This document shows positions 24,878 to 34,099 of a DNA stretch of 64,000 nt, one piece after another. Source of the DNA: Ilumatobacteraceae bacterium. Lineage in GTDB: Bacteria > Actinomycetota > Acidimicrobiia > Acidimicrobiales > Ilumatobacteraceae. Both the position numbers and the translations under genes were made by a program. The DNA lies in contig JAOBWK010000007.1 of the NCBI GenBank assembly GCA_025463305.1, forward strand, positions 1 to 64,000, in the 5' to 3' direction. How positions within the stretch are numbered: the first letter of the stretch is position 1; each line of letters starts with the position of its first letter. The notes beneath the pieces were generated by a model, which did no database searches, was not told the DNA's origin, and worked only from the letters and a program-made list of their open reading frames with translations.

Positions 24878-27341
24878 TCCCGGCTGCACCGTCGCCGCGG
24901 AGGCGGTCGTTCTCCGGGTCGTACAACGGCTCGGCGCGGACGGTGCCCGAGACCCGCTCGCCGAGGACGTCGACGTGCACGGTCGTCCCCGCCGTTGCGA
25001 ACCCCGGACGGACGTAGCCGAGGGCGATGCTCGCGCCGAGCGTGAAGCTCCATCCCCCCGAGGTGACGATGCCGATCGGCTCGGGGCTGCGGTCGCTGCC
25101 ATCGAAGATCGACGAGCAGAACGGGGCGTCCGCCGATCCCGGCTCGTCGAGGACGATCGGCACGAACCGCCACGCCGATCCCCGCTCGCGCTCGGCGACC
25201 AGGGCGTCGCGCCCCACGAAGTCCGGCTTCGACAGATCGACGAACCGGTCGAGCCCGGCATCGAACGGTGAGAAGCCGATGTCGAGGTCCTGCTTCCAGC
25301 TGCGGTAGCACTTGTCCAGGCGCAGGCTGTCGACGGCGTAGGTGCCGATGTCGCGCAGCCCGAACCCGGCACCGGCGCGGTGGATCGCTCCGTACAACGC
25401 GACAGCCTGATCGCGCGTCGCGTGGAGCTCCCAGCCCAGCTCGCCGACGTAGCTGATGCGCAATGCACGGACGGGGCCGACCGCTGTGTCGATGTCGCGC
25501 ACCGATAGCCAACCGAACGCGGCATCGTCGAGCGGGGTCGTGGTGACCTGGGCGAGCACCTCCCGCGAGCGTGGGCCGACCACGATCAGCGTGCTCACCG
25601 CATGGGTTCGGTTGGTGAGCGTCACCGAACCGTCCTCCGGGAGGGCATGCTCGAGCAGATCGAGATCGTGCCACTCGGCGCTCGCCGCACCGACGAGGCC
25701 GAAGCGGTCGTCGGCCAGACGGCTCACGGTGAACTCGCTGAGCACCTTGCCGTCGGGCAGCAACGTGTATGCGAGCGTGATCCGGCCGAGTCGCGGCAGC
25801 CGGGTGCAGAGCAGCCGATCGAGGTAGGCCGCCGCACCGGGGCCGCTGACCTCGATCTCGGTGAACCCGGGGAGGTCCAGCACCGCGACCCCGCCGCGCA
25901 CGGCGGCGCACTCCTCGGCGACGAGCGGACGCCATGCGTTGGTGCGGAACAACGAGAGCGAGTCGTCGGCGATGGAGCCCCCGGGATCGAACCACGTCGC
26001 TCGCTCCCATCCTCCGCGGGCACCGAAGTGGGCACCCTTGGTGCGCAGCGTGTCGTACAGCGGCGACGTGAACGACGGTCTGCCGGCTGGGCGCTCCTCG
26101 AACGGGAAGCCGATCGCGTACTCGTTCTGGTACACCTCGATCGCCCGCTCGACGGTGTAGCCCGTGGTCGCGAACTCCTTGAACCGCCGGCGATCGACCG
26201 ACCAGATGTCGAACTCCGGACGCCCGTCCAGGATCCACTCGGCGATCGCCTTGCCCGCGCCACCTCCCTGGGCGATGCCGAAGGTGAACGTGTTGCAGTG
26301 CCAGAAGTTGCGCAGCCCACGCTCGGGTCCGACGTACGGGTTGCCATCCGGCGCGTGCGGGATGGGGCCGTTCACCACGCGGGCGATGCCGGCCTCACCG
26401 AGGACCGGGACCCGCTCGCCCGCGTCCAGGATCTGCGGGGCGAGGCGATCGAGATCGTCGCTCCACAGCATGTTGGCGAACTGGTCGGGGATGCCGTCGA
26501 GCCACATCGCGGTCGCCTGCCGCTCGTAGGGGCCGAGGATGAAGCTGTTGCGCTCTTGGCGGAGGTAGTAGCTGGCGTCGGGATCGCGGAGCAGCGGCAG
26601 TGGGTCGGCCCTCGCTGCCAGCGCATCGATCTCCTCGGTGACGAGGTACTGGTGCGACATCTGGGCGACCGGATGATGCCGACCGAGCAGCGCCATCACC
26701 TCTCCGGCGCGGTAGCCGGCCGCGTTCACGACGATCTCGCACTCGACCGTGTGCTCGGTTCCGTCAGCCGTGCGCGACGTGACGGTCCAGCCGCGGTCGG
26801 CCCGCTGGGCGAGGCCGGTCACGCGCTCGAACCGGCGAACCTGCGCACCACCGGCGCGCGCGGCGCGGGCCAGCGCCTGGGTGACCTGCGACGGATCGAT
26901 GTCGCCGTCGAGCGGGTCCCACAGCGCGCCGAGCAGATCGTGGGTGCGCACCTGCGGGTAGCGCTCGACGAGCTGATCGAGGTCGAGCATGTCGTAGCCC
27001 ATCCCCTGCGCGTTGGCCATGCCGGTGACGTGGCGGAACTCGGCCATCCGCTCGGTCGAGTGGGCGAGGCGCACCGAGCCGGTGACGTGGTAGCTGATCG
27101 GGAAGTCGGCATCGACGGCCAGCTCGCGGTAGAGCGCGGCGGAGTACGACTGCATCTTCATCAGGCTCCAGCTGGTGCTGTAGGTCGGCACGTTGCCGGC
27201 GGCATGCCACGTGGACCCCGACGTCAACTCGTCGCGCTCGAGCAGGAGGACGTCACTGCAGCCCATTTGCACGAGGTGGTACAGCGCGCTGCACCCGGCG
27301 ATGCCACCACCGATGACGACGATCCGAGCGTGTTCGACCAT
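24852..27341 (-). CDS. FAD-dependent dimethylglycine/sarcosine dehydrogenase-like protein with GcvT domain
   Basis: The 829-residue two-domain enzyme has an N-terminal DAO-type FAD domain with VVIGGGIAG (8-16) and STWHAAG, where His46 is the position covalently flavinylated in dimethylglycine and sarcosine dehydrogenases. The C-terminal half is a GcvT/aminomethyltransferase-like folate domain (VGPRSREVL, YVGELGWELH, DSLRLDKCYRSWKQDL). The expected reaction is oxidative demethylation of an N-methylated glycine, passing the methyl as formaldehyde or methylene-tetrahydrofolate. The start is the Met just before the Rossmann strand. It is divergent from the thioesterase gene across 37 bp. Confidence 0.92.
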   Translation of the reverse strand: MVEHARIVVIGGGIAGCSALYHLVQMGCSDVLLLERDELTSGSTWHAAGNVPTYSTSWSLMKMQSYSAALYRELAVDADFPISYHVTGSVRLAHSTERMAEFRHVTGMANAQGMGYDMLDLDQLVERYPQVRTHDLLGALWDPLDGDIDPSQVTQALARAARAGGAQVRRFERVTGLAQRADRGWTVTSRTADGTEHTVECEIVVNAAGYRAGEVMALLGRHHPVAQMSHQYLVTEEIDALAARADPLPLLRDPDASYYLRQERNSFILGPYERQATAMWLDGIPDQFANMLWSDDLDRLAPQILDAGERVPVLGEAGIARVVNGPIPHAPDGNPYVGPERGLRNFWHCNTFTFGIAQGGGAGKAIAEWILDGRPEFDIWSVDRRRFKEFATTGYTVERAIEVYQNEYAIGFPFEERPAGRPSFTSPLYDTLRTKGAHFGARGGWERATWFDPGGSIADDSLSLFRTNAWRPLVAEECAAVRGGVAVLDLPGFTEIEVSGPGAAAYLDRLLCTRLPRLGRITLAYTLLPDGKVLSEFTVSRLADDRFGLVGAASAEWHDLDLLEHALPEDGSVTLTNRTHAVSTLIVVGPRSREVLAQVTTTPLDDAAFGWLSVRDIDTAVGPVRALRISYVGELGWELHATRDQAVALYGAIHRAGAGFGLRDIGTYAVDSLRLDKCYRSWKQDLDIGFSPFDAGLDRFVDLSKPDFVGRDALVAERERGSAWRFVPIVLDEPGSADAPFCSSIFDGSDRSPEPIGIVTSGGWSFTLGASIALGYVRPGFATAGTTVHVDVLGERVSGTVRAEPLYDPENDRLRGDGAAGIRRAARPS

Positions 27342-27378
27342 CCCCCCATCGTGGCGCAACCCTAGGATCCCGTGCAGG

Positions 27379-28182
27379 ATGGATGACCGAGCCACCGCAC
27401 TCTTCGTCGAGCACGACGGCGTCGTCGAGGCCACCGAGCTGAGCCGCGGTCCCTGGGATCCGTCGAGCTGCCACGGCGGACCGGTCGGCGCGCTCATCAC
27501 CCGGGCGTGCGAACGGGTCGACGGCGAGCCGAATCCCGCGCGCTGGCAGCTCGCCCGGATCACGATCGAGCTCGTCCGTCCGGTGCCCGTCGGAGTGCCG
27601 ATGTCGCTCGCGGTCACGCTCGAGCGACCCGGCCGCAACGTGTCGCTCGTCGGCGCCTCACTCACGGTCGCCGACGGCACCGAGGTGGCCCGGGCGCGCG
27701 CCCTCCGAGTGCGGGTCGACGACATCGCGCTCGGCGACTTCACTCCGGAACCGCCGTTCAGCGAGCCGGGTGTGGGCCAGGCGCAGCAGACCCTCTTCGG
27801 TGGTGATCAGATCGCGTTCCACCGCGACGCGGTCGAGATGGCCTTCGCCGAGGGTTCGTGGATCGAGCCCGGTCCGATCTCGCTCTGGTGCCGGCTCCGC
27901 GTCCCGGTCGTGGCCGGCGAGGTGCCCTCCGGCGCGCAGCGGGCGGTGTCGACGGCCGACTTCAGCAACGGCGTGTCGGCCGAGCTGGATCCGACCCGGA
28001 TGGTCTTCATCAACCCCGACCTGACGGTGCACCTGCTGCGCCCGCCCGTCGGTGAGTGGATCGGGATGCAGGCCCGCTCGCACTACGGCCCGTTCGGGGC
28101 GGGCCTCGCCGAGGGAGCGCTGTTCGACCGCGAGGGCCGGTGCGGCCGATCGGTGCAGAGCCTGTTCCTGAGCGAACGCTGA
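27379..28182 (+). CDS. Acyl-CoA thioesterase-like protein (double hotdog)
   Basis: The 267-residue protein has two hotdog halves: RGPWDPSSCHGGPVGALITRA in the first, and AELDPTRMVFINPDLTVHLLRPPVGEWIGMQARSHYGPFGAGLAEGALFDREGRCGRSVQ... in the second, the layout of actinobacterial TesB-like/thioesterase-family proteins. It probably hydrolyses acyl-CoA in the cytoplasm; some relatives are non-catalytic. A TAGGAT box lies 10 nt before the ATG. Confidence 0.87.
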   Translation: MDDRATALFVEHDGVVEATELSRGPWDPSSCHGGPVGALITRACERVDGEPNPARWQLARITIELVRPVPVGVPMSLAVTLERPGRNVSLVGASLTVADGTEVARARALRVRVDDIALGDFTPEPPFSEPGVGQAQQTLFGGDQIAFHRDAVEMAFAEGSWIEPGPISLWCRLRVPVVAGEVPSGAQRAVSTADFSNGVSAELDPTRMVFINPDLTVHLLRPPVGEWIGMQARSHYGPFGAGLAEGALFDREGRCGRSVQSLFLSER

Positions 28183-28228
28183 TCGGTGGCGGGCGTCACC
28201 CCGCGCTCAGGAGGGACTCGGCGAGGTA

Positions 28229-28243
28229 CTGAGGTAGCCTCAG
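28229..28243 (+). promoter_or_regulatory. MarR operator over a -10 box
   Basis: CTGAGG and CCTCAG form a perfect 6-bp inverted repeat with a TAG spacer. TAGCCT (28235-28240) inside it fits a -10 box, so a bound repressor would occlude the promoter. Assignment to the adjacent MarR is inferred. Confidence 0.6.
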
Positions 28244-28244
28244 C

Positions 28245-28682
28245 ATTATCGACGACCAAGCGCTCCACCACCTCGGCGGCCATCTGGCGGTCACCCATCG
28301 ACGGATCCAGCGCGCCGACGAAGCGGCGCTCCTGCCGCACCACCTGACGGCCGCGCAGGCCCGAGTCATCCGCTCGCTGCATCGCATCGACCGGCCGGTG
28401 CAGATGAGCGAGCTCGCGGCGATGCTCGACATCGTGCCGCGATCGGCGACGTCGCTGATCGACGAGCTCGAGCCGCTGGGCCTCGTCGAGCGCCATCCCG
28501 ATCCGACGGACCGTCGATGCGTGCGCGTCACGCTCACCGGCGAGGGCCGTGCCGCCGGCCCACAGCTGCGCGCGATGCACGGCCGTGCGGTCGCCTCCGT
28601 CCTCACCCCGTTGACCACCGCCGAGATCTCGATCCTCGCCGACCTCCTCCACCGCGTCGCGCACACCCCCGTCGATGACTGA
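28245..28682 (+). CDS. MarR-family transcriptional regulator (non-canonical start)
   Basis: The conserved MarR helices begin at DDQALHHLGGHLAVTHRR and run through HLTAAQARVIRSLHR and the wing (MSELAAMLDIVPRSATSLIDELEPLGLVER, DPTDRRCVRV). An in-frame stop at 28230-28232 leaves no ATG, GTG or TTG before these helices; only ATT (28245) or ATC (28248) would give a full-length protein of about 145 residues. A GTG at 28398 would remove the first helices. It overlaps the MFS gene (ATGA type) and probably represses that transporter in response to its substrate. Confidence 0.8.
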   Translation: MIDDQALHHLGGHLAVTHRRIQRADEAALLPHHLTAAQARVIRSLHRIDRPVQMSELAAMLDIVPRSATSLIDELEPLGLVERHPDPTDRRCVRVTLTGEGRAAGPQLRAMHGRAVASVLTPLTTAEISILADLLHRVAHTPVDD

Positions 28683-29961
28683 TGCGACGACGGTCCCCTC
28701 TTCGGGCACGGGCCCGACCGCGGTCGCGGAGCCACCTCCGCGGCCACCGAGCGCGATCGGCATCCCGAACGTGCGCCGGTTCCTCGTCGGCCAGGGCATC
28801 TCCAACATCGGCACCTTCTTCCAGGTGGTGGCCCAGTCGCTGCTGGTCCTCGACCTGACCGGGAGCGGGTTCGCACTCGGTGCGGTGATGAGCGTGCAGT
28901 TCCTGCCGATCCTCGTGCTCGGCCCGTCGGCCGGCGTGGTGATCGACCGGATCCGCATTCCCCGCCTGCTGTCCGTCACCGCGATCCTGGCCGGCCTCGA
29001 GGCACTCGCCCTGGGGCTGCTGACCTCCGCCGGGCGGATCAACGTCGCCTGGATCCTGAGCATGTCGCTCGTGCTCGGCATCGTGCAGGTCGGCGACCGC
29101 GCCGCGGGCCAGGCGTTCCTGGCCCAGCTCGTGGAGCGCGACCGACTGCCGAGCGCCGTGGGGCTCTCCGCGGTGGCCCAGTCCGTCGGTCGGCTCGGCG
29201 GGCCGGCGCTCGCCGCCGGACTGTACGCGTGGCGCGGGGCGGCCGTGTGCTTCTACTGCAACGCCGGGTCGTACGCCGCGGTCGTGTTGTCGCTGGCGCT
29301 GTTGCGTCGCCGCGAGCTGCTGCCACGCGTGGTGGTGCGCCGCGAGAAGGGGCAGCTCCGCGAGGGCATCCGCTTCGCTTGGGGATCGCCGGTCCTGCGA
29401 ACCGTGCTGCTCACCAACGCCGTCGTCGGTGCGCTCACGTTCAACTTCGCCGCGTTCTACTCGTCGCTCGTCCGGCTCACCTTCCACGCCAGCCCGAGCG
29501 CGTTCGGCTGGGCCGAGTCCATCAACGCGGTCACCGCCGTCGGAGGCGGCTTCGTGCTGGCCCGCTGGCTGCACCGTCCGACGATCCGCCAGTTCGCCCT
29601 CGCCACGATCCTGCTCGGCGTGTCACTCATCTACAGCGCGTCGGCGCCGACGCTGATGCTCTTCCTCCTCGGCATGCCGTACTTCGGCTTCGTCGTGGTG
29701 GCGTACCAGACCGTCGCCCAGTCCGTGCTGCAACAGCACACACCCGGGAACATGCAGGGCCGGATGATGAGCCTGTTCATGCTCGGCACGCTCGGCACGA
29801 CGCCCGTCGGCGGGCTGCTGACCGGTTGGCTCACCGACGCGATCTCCCCCAGAGCCTCGCTCGCGCTCGGCGGCATCGCCCCGATCCTGTGCGCGGTGTG
29901 GGTGATCTGGTCGCGCCGGAAGCTGACGGGCTCCGCCGTTCAGGCGACGTCGCCTGCCTAG
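28675..29961 (+). CDS. MFS transporter coupled to MarR
   Basis: The 428-residue protein has a ~40-residue hydrophilic N-terminus then about 12 helices; VLGPSAGVVIDRIRIPRLL is the helix 2-3 MFS signature and GNMQGRMMSLFMLGTLGTTPVGGLLTGWLTD marks MFS_3-type exporters. Its start lies within the MarR stop region, so the two are cotranslated. Probably an efflux pump induced by its own substrate. Confidence 0.92.
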   Translation: MTDATTVPSSGTGPTAVAEPPPRPPSAIGIPNVRRFLVGQGISNIGTFFQVVAQSLLVLDLTGSGFALGAVMSVQFLPILVLGPSAGVVIDRIRIPRLLSVTAILAGLEALALGLLTSAGRINVAWILSMSLVLGIVQVGDRAAGQAFLAQLVERDRLPSAVGLSAVAQSVGRLGGPALAAGLYAWRGAAVCFYCNAGSYAAVVLSLALLRRRELLPRVVVRREKGQLREGIRFAWGSPVLRTVLLTNAVVGALTFNFAAFYSSLVRLTFHASPSAFGWAESINAVTAVGGGFVLARWLHRPTIRQFALATILLGVSLIYSASAPTLMLFLLGMPYFGFVVVAYQTVAQSVLQQHTPGNMQGRMMSLFMLGTLGTTPVGGLLTGWLTDAISPRASLALGGIAPILCAVWVIWSRRKLTGSAVQATSPA

Positions 29962-29968
29962 TCTTTTT
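29941..29968 (+). terminator. Candidate intrinsic terminator
   Basis: A perfect palindrome, CAGGCGACGTCGCCTG (29941-29956), overlaps the end of the MFS gene and can fold as a 6-bp GC stem. It is followed by TCTTTTT (29962-29968) after 5 nt. A second 7-bp hairpin (29973-29992) lies just beyond. Confidence 0.5.
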
Positions 29969-30058
29969 CGGACGCTTGTAACGGAACAAGCGCACGAGCC
30001 CCCTAATCTGCGTCGGGCGATCAGCACGGGGCTGGCTCGGGGAACGTGGGGTACGGAC

Positions 30059-31918
30059 GTGAAGCAGTTCTTGCAGCGATGCGCGGTCGGTCTGCTGGCC
30101 GCGGCGACGGTCAGCGTCGTCGGCCAGGCAGGCGTCTCCCGGGCGATCGGTGAACCGGTCTACCGGGGCCTGAGCCCGGCGCGGTTGATGGACACCCGTC
30201 CGGGGTCACCCACCGTCGACGGCCTCGCCGCCGGCGCCGGGCCGTTGGGCGCGAACAGCACCACCAACCTCACCGTCGTCGGTCGCGGCGCGGTGCCGGC
30301 CACCGGCGTCTCCGCCGTCGCCCTCAACGTCACGGCCACCGCTCCCACGGCCGCCGGGTACATCACCGTCTTCCCGGCGGGCGCGACTCGCCCGACCGCA
30401 TCGAACCTCAACTACACGCCCGGCCAGACCATCCCGAACATGGTGATCGCATCCGTCGGCACGAGCGGGCAGATCTCGCTGTTCAACTTCACGTCGGGCA
30501 CCACGCACGTCATCGTCGACGTCCTCGGCTACTTCCCGACGGGCACTCCGTTCACCGGCACGGTGCCGGCCCGGCTGCTCGACACCCGACCCGGCTTCAC
30601 CACCGTCGACTCCATCGGGGCCGGCGGTGGCGCGATCCCGGCGCACTCCGAGACGACGGTGATGGTCGGCGGACGCGCCGGGGGCGCCGGCCCGACGGGC
30701 TCGGTGGCGCTCAACGTCACGGTCACCGGGCCCACCGGCACCGGCTACCTCACGGTGTACCCCACCGGTACGACACGACCGACGGCGTCGAACCTCAACT
30801 TCACACCCGGCCAGACCATCCCGAACATGGTCATCGTGCCGATCGGCACCGGCCAGCTGGTCACGATCTACAACGGCAGCGACGGCACGGCGAACGTGGT
30901 GGTCGACCTCCTCGGCTCGTTCCCCGACACGCTGACGTTCACCGGCTCGAAGTTCAGCGGCCAGACCCCGACCCGACTGCTCGACACCCGGATCGGTCAG
31001 CCCACCATCGATGGTCGGTTCAGTGGCACCCGATCCATCGGCGAAGCGACGACGTTGAACCTCGCCGTCGCGGGCCGCGGCGGCCTTCCCGCCAACACCG
31101 CCGGCTCGGTCGCCCTGAACGTGACGGTGACCAACCCCACCGCAGCCGGTTACCTCACCGTGTATCCAACTGGCGGCCATCCACCCACGGCATCGAACCT
31201 CAACTTCACGCCGGGCCAGACCATCGCGAACATGGTGATCGTCCCGGTCGGCACGTCGGGTCAGGTCTCGATCTACAACTCGGCGGGCAACTCCGACGTC
31301 GTCGTCGACCTGCTCGGATCGTGGCCCTCGCCGTCGAACCCGCCCGCCGTCTTCGGCAACAGCCTGACCCTGAAGTCGAACGCCATCGGCACGGTGACGT
31401 TCGGTTCGACGCCTGCATCGTTCGTGGCGGCGGTGACCCCGCTGTTCGGGGCCGCCGTCGGGGACGAGACGTTGGCGCTCCCGAGCGTGGATCCCGGCAC
31501 GGGGTTGCACTACGACGACCAGGACCACTTCTTCGCCTATCCGTTCGCCCGGTCGATCTGCTTCGACGACTACGCGCTGTGCGGATCGTTCGGCGGCTCG
31601 ACGGCATCGAACCTGACCTTCGTCGGCTACAGCTACTACTCCGATCCGCAGGCGCTGCTGCTCGACCCGAATGGTGTGGGCATCGGGAGCCGCCCGGCCG
31701 ACTTCCCGGGCGCGATCAACGTCGAGCCCGGCGGCTGCTCCAGCGAGGGCGCCGGCACCACCGCCTCCGGCATCCGCGTGTCGCTGCACTCCGAGGGCGT
31801 CCAGTTCAACGACTACATCGGACCGGACGACAACGACCCGAAGACGCCGCCCGACAGCGACGTGTACATCCGAGGCCTGCAGACGGGCAGCGTGCTGCAG
31901 GGCCTCGGCGACTGCTGA
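30059..31918 (+). CDS. Secreted protein with three RLLDTR modules and a unique C-terminal domain
   Basis: The 619-residue precursor (GTG start) has a Sec signal peptide (KQFLQRCAVGLLAAATVSVVGQAGVSRA). Three tandem ~135-residue modules follow, opening YRGLSPARLMDTR, FTGTVPARLLDTR and FSGQTPTRLLDTR; each contains a TASNLN(Y/F)TPGQTI strand and ends V(V/I)VD(V/L)LG. Unlike those in the 1-kb protein they lack the Cys pair. Residues ~430-619 form a separate domain with Cys-containing loops (SICFDDYALCGSFGG, GGCSSEGAG) that I do not recognise. Probably an exported or surface-bound protein of unknown ligand. Confidence 0.88.
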   Translation: MKQFLQRCAVGLLAAATVSVVGQAGVSRAIGEPVYRGLSPARLMDTRPGSPTVDGLAAGAGPLGANSTTNLTVVGRGAVPATGVSAVALNVTATAPTAAGYITVFPAGATRPTASNLNYTPGQTIPNMVIASVGTSGQISLFNFTSGTTHVIVDVLGYFPTGTPFTGTVPARLLDTRPGFTTVDSIGAGGGAIPAHSETTVMVGGRAGGAGPTGSVALNVTVTGPTGTGYLTVYPTGTTRPTASNLNFTPGQTIPNMVIVPIGTGQLVTIYNGSDGTANVVVDLLGSFPDTLTFTGSKFSGQTPTRLLDTRIGQPTIDGRFSGTRSIGEATTLNLAVAGRGGLPANTAGSVALNVTVTNPTAAGYLTVYPTGGHPPTASNLNFTPGQTIANMVIVPVGTSGQVSIYNSAGNSDVVVDLLGSWPSPSNPPAVFGNSLTLKSNAIGTVTFGSTPASFVAAVTPLFGAAVGDETLALPSVDPGTGLHYDDQDHFFAYPFARSICFDDYALCGSFGGSTASNLTFVGYSYYSDPQALLLDPNGVGIGSRPADFPGAINVEPGGCSSEGAGTTASGIRVSLHSEGVQFNDYIGPDDNDPKTPPDSDVYIRGLQTGSVLQGLGDC

Positions 31919-31947
31919 CGTCCCGCCGATCGCGCGACAATGGTGAC

Positions 31948-32628
31948 GTGTACCAGGAGCGATCGTCCCGCCTCGCCGGTGCGGTCGTGTGGACCTCCGT
32001 CGGTGACGGGCGGGCCAAGCGCATCCTGCCCGACGGTTCGATGGATGTGATCTGGGACGGCACGTCGCTGTTCGTGGCCGGGCCCGACACCACCGCCCAG
32101 GTGGTGCCGGCCCGGCCCGGCAACGTGTCGGTGGGCCTCCGGTTCGCACCGGGCACCGCGCCGACGGTGCTCGGAGTGGCGGCCCACGAGCTCGTCGATC
32201 AGCGCGCCGAGCTCGAGGACGTGTGGTCCACGCGGGCCGTGCGGCCGATGGTCGATCGGCTCGCCGCCGGGGACGACGCGGGACGGCTCCTCGAGGAGAT
32301 CGCGATCGATCGGCTCGCCGGCACCGACGGTCCACCGCCCATCGTCGACGCGATCACGGCGATGCTCGACCGCGGTGACCCGGTGCCCGACGTCGCCGCC
32401 GAGGTGGGGCTCAGTGCCCGGCAGCTGCAACGGCGGTGCATCGACGCCTACGGCTACGGCCCGAAGATGCTGGCGCGCATCCTCCGCCTGCAGCGCGCCA
32501 TCGGACAGCTGAGGCTCGACGTCCCTCGCGCCCACGCCGCCGCGATCACCGGCTACGCCGATCAGGCCCACCTCGCCCGCGAGGTGCGCGAGCTCGCCGG
32601 CACGACCATCGGCGATCTGCTCAGCTGA
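31948..32628 (+). CDS. AraC-like transcriptional regulator
   Basis: The 226-residue protein (GTG start) has an N-terminal sensing half (RILPDGSMDVIWDG..., RFAPGTAPTVLGV, a DUF6597-type pattern) and a C-terminal double helix-turn-helix with VPDVAAEVGLSARQLQRRCIDAYGYGPKML and HAAAITGYADQAHLAREV. The DNA-binding half matches the AraC fold. It follows the secreted protein by 29 bp and may be cotranscribed. Target and ligand are unknown. Confidence 0.9.
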   Translation: MYQERSSRLAGAVVWTSVGDGRAKRILPDGSMDVIWDGTSLFVAGPDTTAQVVPARPGNVSVGLRFAPGTAPTVLGVAAHELVDQRAELEDVWSTRAVRPMVDRLAAGDDAGRLLEEIAIDRLAGTDGPPPIVDAITAMLDRGDPVPDVAAEVGLSARQLQRRCIDAYGYGPKMLARILRLQRAIGQLRLDVPRAHAAAITGYADQAHLAREVRELAGTTIGDLLS

Positions 32629-33016
32629 GCGCGGCGAACAGATCGACGGGACGACCGTCGGGATCGTGCACGGTGGCGTAGCGCTGCCCCCAGAAGGCAT
32701 CCCACGGCGGGAGGTGCCCGTCGTGACCGTCGGCGGTGAGCGCGGCGTAGATCGCGTCCACGTCCGCCGGGCTGTCACATTCGAAGGCGAGGCTGATGTC
32801 GCGGCCGCCACCGCTCGGTGGGGTCCATCCGGCATCGAACGAGCGGATCGTGTCCTGGATGTCGATCAGCAGGCGGAGCCCACCCGGCAGCGCGATCTCG
32901 ACGTGTGGCTCTGCGTCGGCGTCGGCCGGGATCTCCAGCCCGATCGTTCGGTAGAAGGCGAGGGTGCTGGCCATGTCGGCGACGACGATGCCGGTGGCGC
33001 TGAAGTGTGCGGTCAT
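32621..33016 (-). CDS. VOC-family (glyoxalase/bleomycin-resistance-like) protein
   Basis: The 131-residue protein has paired beta-alpha-beta-beta-beta units: GIVVADMASTLAFYRTIGLEIP in the first and YATVHDPDGRPVDLFAAL in the second. His and Glu positions for metal are partly visible. Substrate and reaction are unknown. It overlaps the convergent AraC-like gene by 8 bp. Confidence 0.9.
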   Translation of the reverse strand: MTAHFSATGIVVADMASTLAFYRTIGLEIPADADAEPHVEIALPGGLRLLIDIQDTIRSFDAGWTPPSGGGRDISLAFECDSPADVDAIYAALTADGHDGHLPPWDAFWGQRYATVHDPDGRPVDLFAALS

Positions 33017-33094
33017 GCGTCCAGGGTACGGATCGGCCGCGTCGCGGTCTTGAAGAAAACGGACGTCAGCCGGTCATCGACCGGCGGCCGCCGA

Positions 33095-33616
33095 TCACCG
33101 GCCGGTCACTGGCCGTCCGCCTTCGACCGCGTTGTGGGCGCCGACGGTGACGCTCATGTAGCGAGCGACGGTGGTGCCGCGGTTGTGCCAGCGGTGGCGC
33201 GTGCCGTTCTGCACGACGAGATCGCCGGGACCGAGCGTGACCTCCACGCCGTCGTCGAGCTCGAGGCCGACCGTGCCTTCGAGGACGAGGTCGTAGTCGA
33301 GCGTCGCCGTGCGGTGCATCCCGGGATCGTCCGGATCGGCCCACGGCTTCAGAACATTGCCGACGAAGTGGTGGAAGTCGTCGCCGTCCGGCGCGAGCGA
33401 GATCACCGCGATGCCGCAACCACCGGGCGGCGGGAACGCCGCACTCGTCGTCGGCTGGCTGCCGTCATCCGGGAACTGCCCGGGGTCGTCGCGGCCCCAC
33501 AGCGAGATCGCCGATGAACCACGGTCGCCGATCGGCATCCCGTCGAGATGCGTGTCGCTGACGACGATCGATCGACCGTCCGGTGCATGCCCCGTGACGA
33601 CTCTGCGGACGCTCAT
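33095..33616 (-). CDS. Cupin-domain protein
   Basis: The 173-residue protein has a C-terminal cupin barrel: DYDLVLEGTVGLELDDGVEVTLGPGDLVVQNGTRHRWHNRG gives the G-turns and a His for metal binding. The N-terminal ~85 residues form a second, divergent half with FHHFVGNVLKP. Such actinobacterial cupins may be oxygenases, isomerases or sensors; the function here is not known. Confidence 0.88.
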   Translation of the reverse strand: MSVRRVVTGHAPDGRSIVVSDTHLDGMPIGDRGSSAISLWGRDDPGQFPDDGSQPTTSAAFPPPGGCGIAVISLAPDGDDFHHFVGNVLKPWADPDDPGMHRTATLDYDLVLEGTVGLELDDGVEVTLGPGDLVVQNGTRHRWHNRGTTVARYMSVTVGAHNAVEGGRPVTGR

Positions 33617-33712
33617 GGCTTCCCCCTCTGCTGTCGACTTCCCCGGCGACGACCGTAGCCAACCGCCGCTACCGTCGGGCGTGACGAAGCACGCCGCAGA
33701 CAGGAGTTCGCG

Positions 33713-34099
33713 ATGACGTTCCAGGGATTCAGCCCCGACGAGCGGGCATGGCTCGCCAGCCAGCGCCTCGGCCGTCTCGCCACGGTGTCACCCACCGGCG
33801 TCGTCGGGAACGCCCCGGTCACGTTCTTCGTCCGCGCCGACGACACGATCGACATCGGCGGGATGCGGATGGGCGGCACCAAGAAGTTCCACAACGTCGA
33901 CGCGGGTTCCCGCGTCGCGTTCGTCGTCGACATCGTCGACACCAGCCAGGGCTGGCACCCGATCTACCTCGAGATCCGCGGGACGGCCGAAGCGCTCTCC
34001 GACGTCGAACCGCCCGACGACGGCTTCTCCCGCGAGATCATCCGGATCCATCCCGACTGGGTGAAGTCCTTCAACCTGCCGTCCATCGAGAGCACGTGA
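33713..34099 (+). CDS. PPOX-class F420-dependent oxidoreductase
   Basis: The 128-residue split-barrel protein has AWLASQRLGRLATVSPTG at the start and REIIRIHPDWVKSFNL at the end, the pattern of small F420-binding PPOX proteins of Actinobacteria rather than true pyridoxamine-phosphate oxidases. It should bind F420 and reduce an unknown substrate. Its stop overlaps the start of the LLM gene (GTGA), so the two are cotranslated and may share substrate or cofactor. Confidence 0.9.
   Translation: MTFQGFSPDERAWLASQRLGRLATVSPTGVVGNAPVTFFVRADDTIDIGGMRMGGTKKFHNVDAGSRVAFVVDIVDTSQGWHPIYLEIRGTAEALSDVEPPDDGFSREIIRIHPDWVKSFNLPSIEST

Noticed and set aside
29973..29992. CGCTTGT-N6-ACAAGCG hairpin as an operator for the RLLDTR protein
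   Set aside because: It directly follows the MFS stop and a T tract, so a terminator role is equally likely; no regulator can be assigned.
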